Below are positions 49,060-60,128 of a DNA stretch of 64,000 nt, one piece after another; position 1 is the stretch's first letter, and each line of letters opens with the position of its first letter. Source of the DNA: Symsagittifera roscoffensis. Its lineage: Eukaryota; Xenacoelomorpha; Acoela; Convolutidae. The translations under genes were made by a program, and so were the position numbers. The notes below the pieces were generated by a model that worked only from the letters and a program-made list of their open reading frames with translations, ran no database searches and was not told the DNA's origin. The DNA lies in the NCBI RefSeq assembly GCF_963678635.1, contig NC_087062.1, positions 16,725,789 to 16,789,788 on the forward strand, read 5' to 3'.

Positions 49060-50145
49060 CCCGCATATAAGCGAAGTGGAAAATCGATTATAGTGAATTC
49101 AATATCAAGTGTGCAAAATTAATATAATCATCCTCAAATAATGAAACGATCATAAATCGATTTTACTCTATTAATTAGTCATTTATTTTCAATAGTTTAC
49201 TATGGCATTTAAATTAGGGTTATAATTGAAAACTATATAGAGTAAATAGAGTATTGCAAAGTATCAGAAACTGTCCAACCTTGTTCAAGATATGACCAAT
49301 AGAAATAACTAAAATTCAAAGATCCAGATAGTATTTGCACTAATCAAATGTCTGAGATAATTGGAGATGTTTTTTTTTTGGCGAAAAGCCCAAATAGAGA
49401 CCCTACCAATAAGCATGATATGGTTTGTAGAATAAGCTTCATTCACATATTTTGGCCAGCAACTGTTTCTAAAATTAGTAAGACATAAACATTTTTACGT
49501 ATGAAAAAAAAGCAATTTTAGGGTTTGACTTTCTTCGCCTTTTAAAAGTTTTTTCTTTTGGGATTTATAAGTTTTTGGGACATCAAAACCAATTGTCTCT
49601 GACATCAAGCCAAATAGAATGACTTTGAAAACTTTGAGAATGCGAAATTGAGGAAACAAAACAATCTTTAAAAACTTAAAACACTTATTTTCTTTGTCTC
49701 TAAACCAATCAGGTAGTGAGGTTTGAAATAAGATTTTACTCAGAATTTAATTCTATCAAGATAAGTCAAAAATGGGAGAATTTTTTTAAAAAGCGTTCAT
49801 TTGCTCGGTTTCCCGGGAAAGATACCTTGCAAGATCCAGGCCTGGCTTTCAAAATTCGTTCTGGCTTTATTTTTTCATAGCCTCAATTATGAGTTAGGTT
49901 AGTTTACGATGCGAACTGTATGTTTAAAATTTTTTAGTCTAATTAAAATGTTTTAGGCAAGTTTAAAATGTTTTAGACTAGCAAAGACCCTAGATGGCTG
50001 CTGTCAGAAATTACAAAATCTGCATGGAAAGTTCTTTAGGTTCCCGTCACAAAATCAAAAACTTTTCCATGGCTATGTAACGCTGTAATCAGCATGGAAA
50101 GCAACCAAACCAGAATCCAAAGCCTTTTTTTATGCGCACTCAGGT
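49060..50145. other. AT-rich DNA with sparse TAATCGATTATAG motifs
   Basis: AACCCGCATATAAGCG near 49,068 followed by AATCGATTATAG resembles the left end of the TAATCG family elements. Otherwise nothing is recognised. Confidence 0.35.
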
Positions 50146-50159
50146 CAGCAACTGTTTCA

Positions 50160-50995
50160 CCCGCACCGAGCGCCTATGGATCATAATCGATTATATTGTC
50201 ATAGTATGGTCAGCATCTATAAAATGACAAAATAATCGATTATAATCTATTAAAAATGGATTATAATCCTAATAATTTTTATCCCAATAAAATCCATTAT
50301 AATCGATTGTAATCGATTATAACGGATTTTTTTGAGGGGTTATTCATGAAATTTACAATTTTGTTCGAAACTATTTTATTTCCTGTTTAGTGTAGTTGCT
50401 ACGTGTTATGTTTCATAAAATGTTACATTTCAGAAAAAAATGTATATATTTTTTTGTCTCTACTTTTTCTAATTCATCGCAGTTTAACACTTCATTTTAC
50501 TGTTTTTTTTTAACCACAATCCCCCTCCCCTTCCCCCACCCCCAGTTTACCAACCCCCCTCCCCCTCCCCCAGTTCCACAAAGCTTGAGGGGGCGAGGGG
50601 ACGAAGTTGAGACATGGCATTTAGTAAAAGACAGGGCATAAATTCTGCAAACTTCTCGCAAAATTTGCAAAATTTTGCATAAATAATCGAATTTAGTTCT
50701 AAAATGAAAGGGATTATAATCAATTATAATGGATTATAATGGATTTTCTTTTCAAAATAATCAATTTTAATGGATTATCTTGGCAAAAATAATCGATTTC
50801 AGTGACAAAAATAATAGATTATAATCGATTATAATGGATTATAATGGATTATTTTTGTTCAAAAATAATCGATTATAATGGCAATATAATCGAGTTCGTG
50901 GTCTGAATTTTACATCCGTAATGGGTTATAATCTATTATTTTTGTCTCGGGAATCCATTATAATCGATTGTAATCCATGGGCGCTCGGTGCGGGC
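50160..50995. mobile_element. TIR element carrying TAATCGATTATAATGGATTA arrays
   Basis: CCCGCACCGAGCGCCTATGGAT at 50,161 is the inverse of ATCCATGGGCGCTCGGTGCGGG ending at about 50,993, apart from one base. Directly inside both ends are runs of TAATCGATTATAATGGATTATAAT (50,184-50,320 and 50,705-50,975). The centre holds a C-rich tract at 50,519-50,606. There is no transposase frame; the 81-codon frame at 50,396-50,641 reads through the C tract. Confidence 0.75.
50519..50606. repeat. C-rich tract, G-quadruplex potential on the - strand
   Basis: Several runs of four to six C (CCCCCTCCCCTTCCCCCACCCCC and a second block) are followed by a G-rich segment (GAGGGGGCGAGGGG) that could pair with them or fold separately. 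Confidence 0.8.
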
Positions 50996-51169
50996 AACCA
51001 ACAATTTCTTCCTTCTATAATTGTATGTGGAGAGTGTATGACGACTGTTGATATATTTACGAAACTCTGAAAGATAAATAGTACTAAATTTGTCATTTAC
51101 CATTCCAAGGACCAAGTTAAGTGCTTGTTCAGCTTAATCAGTGTCGGTACACTTTTTCGCAGGTGTTCC

Positions 51170-51831
51170 AATCGGTTCTTTACAGGTTCATGATCAGATT
51201 GGGGATTTGGGAAAAAGATTATGCGTAAAATTCAGGATAAAATTCAAGGGTGCTGGGTGAAATAGATGATTTAAGGTGGATCAGAAGAAAAACTGAAAGC
51301 ATTGAAAAAAACTCGAAAAAAACTCGAAAAAAATAATGCGTTTTCTTATTCATCTCTCAATTATTATGTTTAAATTACTAGTTTTAGTTTTATTTGTTTC
51401 TTTGCTGGCTAGCAATAGGCAAACAGCTTCATGATCAGATTGGGGATTTGGTGAAAAGATTATGCGTAAATTTCAGGATAAAATTCAAGGGTGCTGGGTG
51501 AACTAGATAATTCAAAGTGGGTCCGAAGAAAAGCTGAAAAAATTGAAAAAAAACTCCAAAAAAGTACTGCATTTTTTTTTACTCATCTCTCAGTTATTAT
51601 GTTTAGATTACTAATTTTAGTTTTATTTGTTTCTTTGCTAGCTAGCAATAGGCAAACCAGTCAACTCCATTGCTTGAAGTATTATTCGCCTCCACACTTT
51701 TCACTAAAATTAATAGCTATGATGAACTGATGTGAACTGATTTTTGTAAAGTTGGATGGCTTCATCATATTTCATTCTTCCTTTCTCTTCCTATTTTATT
51801 TTCTTTTTCTTTCTTCCTACGTCAACTTCTC

Positions 51832-51871
<40 letters not shown>

Positions 51872-52345
51872 TTATCTTTCTCAATCAGTGCTGGTACCTT
51901 TTTTCGCAGGTGTCGCATCCGGTTCTTTACAGGTTCATGATCAGATTGGGGATTTGGGAAAAAGATTATGCGTAAAATTCAGGATAAAATTCAAGGGTGC
52001 TGGGTGAAATAGATGATTTAAGGTGGATCAGAAGAAAAACTGAAAGCATTGAAAAAAACTCGAAAAAAACTCGAAAAAAATAATGCGTTTTCTTATTCAT
52101 CTCTCAATTATTATGTTTAAATTACTAGTTTTAGTTTTATTTGTTTCTTTGCTGGCTAGCAATAGGCAAACCAGTCAACTCCATTGCTTGAAGTATTATA
52201 CGCCTTCACACTTTTCACTAAAATTAATAGCTATGATGAACTGATGTGAACTGATTTTTGTAAAGTTGGATGACTTCATCATATTTCATTCTTCCTTTCT
52301 CTTTCTATTTTATTTTCTTTTTCTTTCTTCCTACGTCAACTTCTC

Positions 52346-52350
<5 letters not shown>
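51170..52350. repeat. Segmental triplication, units of about 240-510 bases
   Basis: The block TCATGATCAGATTGGGGATTTGG ... TTTGCTGGCTAGCAATAGGC occurs at 51,187-51,420, 51,430-51,652 and 51,936-52,167. The first and third are almost identical; the middle is diverged. The third repeats the flanking GATGTGAACTGATTTTTGTAAAG...CTACGTCAACTTC as well (51,731 and 52,241; period about 510), carrying the CTTT tract with it. Confidence 0.9.
51828..51873. repeat. (CTTT)n microsatellite, first tract
   Basis: Pure TTTC/CTTT repeat that gives Phe-Leu-Ser frames by translation. Confidence 0.95.
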
Positions 52351-52379
<29 letters not shown>

Positions 52380-52485
52380 TTTCTTTCTTTCTTTCTTTAT
52401 TTATTTCTTTCTTTCTTTCTTTCTTTCTATCTTTCTTTGTATATTGATCTTTTTCTTTCTTTCCATCTTTCTTTCTTTCTTTCAT

Positions 52486-52521
<36 letters not shown>

Positions 52522-52590
52522 TCATTCATTCTTTCTTTCTTTCTTTATTTTGTTCTTTCTTTATTTATTTCTTGCTTGCTTTCTTTCTTC
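52340..52590. repeat. (CTTT)n microsatellite, expanded second tract
   Basis: An interrupted TTTC/CTTT array of about 250 bases. The first two thirds of the 176-codon frame at 52,266-52,796 (+) are this repeat read as Phe/Leu/Ser and are not a gene. Confidence 0.95.
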
Positions 52591-52609
52591 CTTTTTTTGC
52601 TTTTTATGG

Positions 52610-52796
52610 TCGGCTGATTCAAATCAAAGAGTTCAAACTGCTTTCCGTGGTTTTTGGAAAAAAATTGAATTCATCTTCTGAATACTTCGTGCTTTTTGAT
52701 CCAAGAAAACTGATGTCAGATAATTACGCTGAGCTGATAGAAAAAAGTCTGCGAATGATATTAGTATGTGCCAATGAAAAGCAAAAACGAAAATGA
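52610..52796 (+). other. Unrecognised open stretch after the microsatellite
   Basis: About 60 codons following the CTTT array have ordinary amino-acid composition (e.g. FKLLSVVFGKKLNSSSEY, DNYAELIEKSLRMILV). They might be a gene fragment. There is no recognisable family and no clear splice sites. Confidence 0.25.
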
Positions 52797-52990
52797 AACA
52801 AAGCTGCTCTCATGACGGCAAAGCGCTGATTGTTTCGACTGCATTCTGTGCAGAGTAAAAATGCAACGTGCAAAGTGGCAAAAAGAAAGTGATGTTTTTT
52901 TTGCATGAAGCAAAAACTAAATAGATCAAATAGCTTGCTTCAGTTCATTTCTTAACGATTCCTAGGACGGATGAAATCTCTTCTCACGCA

Positions 52991-53056
52991 TTAATAGCAC
53001 AAAATATTTTGCTGGTTAACCATCTTAAATTGGCCAAGTTGGCTAATCCTTGTCCC
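52991..53056 (-). CDS. Candidate exon B (terminal?) of an unidentified gene
   Basis: Follows an ATTATAG acceptor. In the phase set by candidate exon A it encodes GTRISQLGQFKMVNQQ and ends in TAA at 52,991; in another phase a GTGAGA donor follows 52,988. Either reading is possible and neither is recognised. Confidence 0.25.
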   Translation of the reverse strand, partial: GTRISQLGQFKMVNQQNILCY

Positions 53057-53495
53057 CTATAATTGCAAAACTGCAAGAAAAAAATCACAGGTTAAATATA
53101 TATTTTTTAAAATAAATTTGACAAAAGTTTTTTTTCGAATAAATCAAAAAAATTTTGTCAAAAATGACTTTAAAAAATTCGAATTTTGTCTGGAGAAAAA
53201 ACTTTTTGACGGGCTTATATAATTCGTGCATTTTCGGTTGGCTTATACTTCAGCTGGTTTATTTGTTCTCAGTTTTACCAGATTTTGAAAAGGATGTATC
53301 AAAGTTTATATCAAAACCTAGTCAGCTGAAAATTTCATAGGAAGTTCATAAAGCATGCCAAACTACTCAGAACATGATATTAAACAATTTGTCAGCTTTT
53401 GGATACATATGTGCTTGCTCAACCGACTCTTAAGGGTTTTAAAAATTAAATAGTATTTTTAATGGTAAATAATAAAACCATGCCTTTCATCTTAC

Positions 53496-53593
53496 TTCAA
53501 TAGCAAACTTCAAGTCGTAATTCTTAGCAATGTCGTCATCATCTGGTTTTGCACTGGTCTGGCTTTTTTCATTTAATGCGTCTTCTAGTTTCG
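53496..53593 (-). CDS. Candidate exon A of an unidentified gene
   Basis: 98 bases between AATAAATAG and the donor GTAAGA encode KLEDALNEKSQTSAKPDDDD then IAKNYDLKFAIE, a plausible hydrophilic helix. It would lie on the same strand as, and just 3' of, the retroelement at 53.7 kb, so earlier exons would be off the window. It could be chance. Confidence 0.3.
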
Positions 53594-53735
53594 CTATTTA
53601 TTACTGGTTCCACGCAACTTTGTAGCTGAGCACTGTGATTGTTCAAACGGGAGGCTTCTTAGGCTCTGTAACGTTTCCAATATGTAAACCCTCAAATTGG
53701 TTAAAGGATTGCTTTTTGAGTTAAGTCCTTGAGTT

Positions 53736-55715
53736 TAACTCATAGAGTAATTTCGGATAGGGTACACCGTCTGCTCGTCTGCTCCGGCATCTTATTTTCG
53801 GCCGGATAGATTCGTGCAACTTTTTAGTCTAATACCGATCCTACTCTTACTCTTAAATCTACTAGTCTCAGGGTGTTTAACTAGTCTCTGCTAGGCTCAA
53901 TAGATCTAGAGTATACTGGCTTATTGCGACTGCTGAAGTTCTCTTGGAGAGGTAACTAATTTCCAAGTTAAATTCAAATCTCTCTAGTGCTGAAATTACA
54001 AGTAATTTCAATATTTACAAATAAGTGGGTTGTTAGTTAGATGGAATATGATTGGTTAATATTAAACATTTTACAGTGGTAAAATATCTAAATTATCCAA
54101 TAATAAAATGTAGTTTAAATCAGGTTCCACCCATCCGGGGTTTACAGAGTTTTTTAGAACTATCTTTCTTTCTGTAATTGAAGGATGGATGATGAACGTT
54201 GGTATTTGGCGAACATCATTTTCTTATCCGGTTCCTCTTGAAGAAGAACGTTCCAGGACGTTGTAATCAGGGATAGGAAATTGTTATTTTGTCATTCGAC
54301 AACGACTGTGATCCCCAATGAAATCAATCTGATTTGCTATGACGGATTTTTCTGTATTATGTAGAGAACTTGTTTTGTGTTCAACCTCGTCTGGTAATGG
54401 CGTGGAGATCGTGTGTGGAAGAGATGCCTTGTAACTCGGATCTGTACGTATACTTGAACATCGAGGTGGTCATTGGTCTAGTTCAATGAAGTCCTTCTCT
54501 GCGAAGTCAAGTCGTACTCTAAATCCTTCGAGTCGTGATTGTGGACAGCATGTCGGTTGTGTTTAGCCATTCTTTTGTTCGAGTGTGATGGGATCATCTA
54601 GTCTTTGGATGTTGGTCTTTGTTGTTGTGTATGATCTATATACTGCATAGTATAATTTACACTCTTTAAATTTTTGTTAATTTGGTTTTTTAATCAGGAT
54701 CTTAGTCAGTCGTTTTCACAAAAGCGTTTTGTTTTAGTTCAGTTATTTTGAAGAGTTACTCACCCTTGAGTACCTCTTATTAAAAATTGAAGTGTGGTCA
54801 CAAAGCGTGGGTGTAGCGCGGTGGGTTAGGCCAGCTATAAGCATGCTCAGCACGTCCTTCTCTGGTGGGTTAGGCCAGGAATGGGAGTATGATTTCATGC
54901 TGTTTTTTTGAGAGGTCCTATTACGTGATAACATTTTATGTTGGTTTTTCTGGTCTTTCTTATGTTACTTTGGTTGTGTACTTTTATCAAAAATCAAATT
55001 GTTTTTGGTTTGGGTTTGTCTTGCGACTTTTTTGTGTTTTATTATTTCTTTCTTAGACTTTATAATAGTCTTCAAAAGAATATATTATCCAGTTTTAAAC
55101 TGGGTTAATCCGGTTTGGGTACCGTTGGTTTTCTTTTCTTAGTCATGCTGTTATTTTATGATTTGTGGTGTTTAGTAAGCTGCGTTGGTTAGTTTGGTTT
55201 AGTATATAATTCCTTTCCAACCGGGTTAAAGGAAAGTTTGAAACTTGTTATCGCGTGTTAGAGTTGTTGATAGTGGAAACTTGAAACTTAAAATCATTAT
55301 TTAAACAATTCTTCGTGGGCGAGCTGTGCGAGTTTGGATAGAATTCTTGTGCGAATGAATAAAAATATTGAAAAGGTTAGTACTGTTTTCTCATTTTATT
55401 AATTTATTGCATAGAAATTGAATTTTACTGCTTTTGGGGAAGTTTAAAATTATAAATTTTCGTCGTATTTTGATATTACTGCTTCGTGGGGAAAAACTTT
55501 ATAAATGAAATTACTACATTGGGCATGAATTTTACTACATTATTTAGTGCGAAAGATTAATGAGTTTGAATATAATTTAACAAGTTTGTATTTTTATTTG
55601 TCTTTTTCTATTTTGTAGATGATTTTGGTGTGAAGACTAAAAAAATAAATTAAACATTGGTAGAAAATGGTTAGTACAAATTTGAATTTATTAGTTTAAA
55701 GTATTTTAATTCATA
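53736..55715 (-). mobile_element. 3' LTR / 3' untranslated region of the retroelement (borders not resolved)
   Basis: No coding frame remains after the Env-like frame ends at 55,722. The left edge is set by loss of similarity with the 36.3-kb copy just before CTCATAGAGTAATTTC. The right edge of the LTR and the polypurine tract could not be placed; the 5' LTR needed for comparison is outside the window. Confidence 0.55.
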
Positions 55716-55721
55716 TTTACC

Positions 55722-56048
55722 TTAGTCGTCTGGGAAAAAGCCGTGGGGGAAGATGTCGCGGATCAGGTCTGATGTTGTTAGTAACTTGGCTAGTATGCGT
55801 ATGACATTTTTAGTTTGTAGCAATGGCCAAAACAATTGAAGTGCATTGATGGTGTTTATTTCTATTGTGCCTACTGCGAACTCATAGGGTGTGTTTTGAA
55901 TTAGGTTATAAATTTTATGGTTATATTTAGTATTATGAATAAATTCTAGTATGGGTATTTCGATAGGTTCTATGAATTCATGCAGGATAATGAAGGGTAT
56001 TGATTCTTCATCATTGAAGGTCTTTGTGATGGGACAGAATATATACAT
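55722..56048 (-). pseudogene. C-terminal end of the Env-like frame
   Basis: The last 108 codons of the same frame, Ile/Phe-rich (HEFIEPIEIPILEFIHN), ending in a true stop at 55,722. The sequence upstream in frame is open back to 56,345. Function unknown. Confidence 0.55.
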
Positions 56049-56621
56049 TTGGGTAACTGGGTCATAGTTGCGGAGGATGCCGTGGAGGTTAATATTTTTA
56101 ATGCAATATGTGAAATTAAGAAAAAATGGTGACGTGTATTTTGAGTTAAAAAACTGGAAACGATGGTGGGGTTGTCTTGATAGAGTGTGTAAATCAAAAT
56201 GATTTTGTATAAAACGATAATATGTGCAAGTGTGCGTTTGTTTAGAGCGTAACCTTATATCGTGGGAACAGTGGAAATCGCGTTCCTGTGGTAAAAGAAA
56301 GTGAAAGGTTAGTGAAAATAACTGAAATTTATCATAGAAGCTTTAATATGCTTGTATATCAACTAGTGCTTCTGAAATAATATGATCATGCTTTTTATCA
56401 AAAATATTAAGTGTAAATACGTATGGTGTTAAAAAAAAAATTTCGGTTAGTTGCGGGTTTGGGAAGCGATCTTCATCTAAAAATTGATCTTGGTTAGGAC
56501 GGATGATATTATGATCGTAGTATTCTATTGAAAAATCGTTAGCTCGGGGTGCGGTGAATGTTTTAAATAACTTTTTATATCCAACGTAAGTAAATTGTTG
56601 AGGTGGTAATGATGTGGTGAG

Positions 56622-57530
56622 TCAATATAGTATATTTTTGTTTTTCTCGATATTTTCAGTAGTGTTAGCTAATGGTAGGCAAAGGGGGTTAGTATAGTTG
56701 TAGTAAGCTGTCAAATGAAGTGTTGGCATTAAAACGTGCTCATCAACAAAATTTCGTGTTTCGTTAGCAATGGTAGGTGTATTTAATGTATACTGCGGAA
56801 ATGAGGGTAGGGTGATTTCAAGAAAATTTTTCGTGTTTGTATGTTGCGGGTGATTAATATAATCGCGGGCTGTTCCGGGTTTGGTCGGGAATGGATGATT
56901 TGGGAATTTTCGTTTGAAAGTGCGATAAGCTCGGTGAGTGCGAATAGGTGTTTCGGTGGATGTGGATGATTGTTTGAATGATGGAGTGTAAGCTGAAGAG
57001 GGTGTAGGAGTTGGTGGATTTGAGGATGTTATTGTGGATGATAGTTGATGTATTGTAAGAGTGTGGGGATGTATTAGTTGTTGTTGTAATGTAATAAAAT
57101 TGTCGAGTTCTTCGGAAATTTGAATGGTGTCTGGGGAGTTATTATGTGATCTGTCGGAATGAAATGCAGAATAGCTTGAGGTTACTTGGGAAGCGTAAGA
57201 AGGAGTGGAAAGAGATGGGAGTGGATGACTGGGTTGGATGGGTCGAAAAGGGGGTTGCGAAAAAACTGAGGAGTTGGTCTGGGTATGGGTAGAGGGAGAT
57301 GGTTCGGAGTCTGCAAATTCGTCGGGGGTTTCTACACTGTAGTTATTAAATTGTGAGATAGTATGAAAAACTGAAATATCTGAGTTAGTATCAGAATTCG
57401 TGCTTGATTGTATATTAATATTTGGAGAATCGGGTGGCGGGAAAACAAAAAGTGGGATAATTGGGATTTGAGTTTGTAGGTTGGCTGGGTGGGAATTTGA
57501 GCGGTGGAGGGATCCAAGTTGTCGGCTCAT
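56622..57530 (-). pseudogene. 302-codon Ser/Thr/Pro-rich part of the Env-like frame
   Basis: In the same frame as the Env ectodomain and membrane segment, separated from them by a TAG at 57,537-57,539. It starts with Met (MSRQLGSLHRSN), so it could be a separate small ORF, but the frame identity with both neighbours favours one protein. About half of the residues are S, T, P, N or Q. No known domain. Confidence 0.6.
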
Positions 57531-58415
57531 CGTGGGCTAAAAAAAATGATTATTTTGAGATTGAAAAGTGGCGGTGTGAGGTTGTTCGATAATTTGTTCA
57601 TATGTATTATCATTTTGTGAATGATGTGTCATTGTGTGTTGAATGGGACTTTGTGTTGTATTTGGTCTGAAATTTGGATTATTTGTGATTGCTAGGTTTC
57701 GAAAATTTCGAGGAACTAATGATAATGCATGGTTTTGTGGTAGGGGTGGTATCTGTGGTGCAGTAGGTGTTGTATCTACATTATTATGTTCTTCGTCGTA
57801 TGTGTTTTGTCTTGTGGATATTTTTGTATTATATTCTTTTATTTGTGCATCTAGAAGTATTTTATTGATTGATGATGAAAAAATTCCAAAAAATCCTGCA
57901 AATAGTATACGTGCTACACTTGCTTAGCGGTTTACTTGTGTGTGTATAGCACATGTGTTATAGATTCCTATTAACAGTGAGAAAAGAAATCCTATAAAAT
58001 TAAACATAATAGTTAATTTTTCTAAGATGTAATAGAGCCATCCTAGAAAGGCGAGAATTTCGTTTTTTAGGGTGACAAAACTGAAAATATTTATGAGTGA
58101 AATATCTTGTGGTCTATATTTTCCACCATTTAAATATATGTAATCTTCAATATCCCTAAAATATCCGCTGTAGTCTTGTGTATAAATGTCTGCAAATCCT
58201 GCGGTTTCGGCAAGTTTTCCTAAATTCTTGTCGATTTATTGTCGTTGTGTTGTGTCCATTTGTGTTAGTAATTCTTGAAACTGTTGTGTTCTAATGTGAT
58301 GTTGTATATCAGATTTAGAATATATTCCAATTGATTGTAAACCAATATTTGGGTTACGAGCGATAGCTCTGATGCTTTCGGGTGAAAACTTTTTGAGTGG
58401 TTGCCTTAATGTAGG

Positions 58416-59408
58416 TTACGGTGTAAGTAGTTGGTATTTATCTTCATCAGGGTTTAATTGTACAACATTGTGGCTATGTTCTGATCCACATGGGACTGCG
58501 GTATCCCATAAATATGTTCGTCTTGAAAGTGTGTCAACAAAATGTACTCTATTTTTATAGAATATGGGGATTCTTTTATAACAACGTTTATCTTCAAAAA
58601 CATATAATGCTGATACTTCTTTGATGCAAGTATAAAACCATAAAATGTTTTCTTCGTAATCCAGAAAATTTGATCTGTTTCTTGATAATAAATATCCTGC
58701 GTAAGGTATTTTTAGTACTGCTAATGCGAGTGATTGTAAGATTTGTGTTCTTGCTAATTCGCATAGTTGATGAAGTGTTTCTAATTCAGAAAGTGACATT
58801 TCTTGGAAAATTCTACTAATTGTGTAGTCTAATTTCATGTCCAAGTGGACATCATAATGAATATTACCAAAGTAGGTGCTATTCAATAGTGACAGTTCTT
58901 GTAAACGTGTGCTTTTACTGTCGTATGGTTTTAGTTTTTCACCAGGTTGACCTTTGCTTTTATAAAAGTTAACTGGGACGTATGATGTTCCTTCGTTAAA
59001 AGGATGACTTGTGACATAAGGGTCAAATTTTATTTTTCCAGTGGTCATGTCGAAAATTTTTTCGTATTCGACAAGTATTTCAGAGTTTTGTGTTTTATAA
59101 AGTGGATTGCTATATTTACATGCAAATTCTGTTTCTTGATAGACTTGAAAACGTGTTAATTTATTTTCTATATCATGAATGTTTTTAAAATCAGTGCTTT
59201 GTTTATGAGACGGGTTCACTTGTTCGTATGGAATTGATTCAATAAAATTTTTTACATGAACTTTTATCATTCGAGCGTGTATTGTTGCTACTTGAAATGT
59301 TGTGCATGTATCTTCGGGAAACCAAACAATTGTTGATTGGGTCCTTGTTGTAGGGTCACAATAACATTGATCATTTTTGCAAGGTAATCTAATTCCTTGA
59401 TCAATCAT
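58416..59408 (-). pseudogene. Largest intact part of the Env-like ectodomain (330 codons)
   Basis: An uninterrupted 330-codon stretch of the Env-like frame. The Met at 59,408 is internal: upstream codons in the same frame are open and the homologous frame continues further right after a frameshift. Several Cys pairs (e.g. CKNDQCYC near its start) suggest an extracellular disulphide-bonded fold. Confidence 0.7.
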
Positions 59409-60128
59409 GGTGTTATCAGTTAAATTTCGTGTGAGTTGTTTTTTTTCAAGTTGTATTTTCCAATCAAAAACATTAATTCTTGATATCCTTTATTTTTTGT
59501 GTCTGCTTTGCAGTTTGAAGGTTTATTTATTCCAATGTGTGGTATCCAGTGTTTATCGTGTATATCATAAGTTAAACGTCCGTGTGCGCCATTATATGGG
59601 TATTTTTCGGCTAATTTAATATGTCCTTGGTACCGTTCAAGTTCTGCTTGATGTACAGAATCGGCAAAGACTTGAAAAATTACTAATTTTCTATCTGTGT
59701 GTTTTTATTTCTTGTGATATTTAGTCTGAGTAGTTCGTTTTTACAATAATCGGGATTTAGATGTAAAAGTCATTCTACATTACTTTGGTAAAATGATTCG
59801 TGATCAAGTCGGTTTTTATTTCCGTTGGAAACTTGTGAACAATGTACTTTCTTTTCGGAAAAAGTTGCTGTAAATTTATATCCTGTTAATGTTGTTGATC
59901 GGGCTTTTGAATATAGTGTGGCTTCTATATTTGTTGTTTCTATGGCTTGTGGTTCGGATTCGCATTGTGTGACTTGATTTATAGCTTATTTGTGTAGTGT
60001 TTTTGGTTCGTTTTCTTCACAATCATAGTGTGTTACTAATAAATCCCGGGGTCCTGTACGAGGAGAAGGAATTGTGTTTTGGTCGGAAAATATTAGAAAA
60101 AGGATGTGTTGAAATTTTATTATTTTTA

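Noticed and set aside
51752-52617. Phe/Leu/Ser-rich membrane protein frames
   Set aside because: They read through the CTTT microsatellite in more than one frame.
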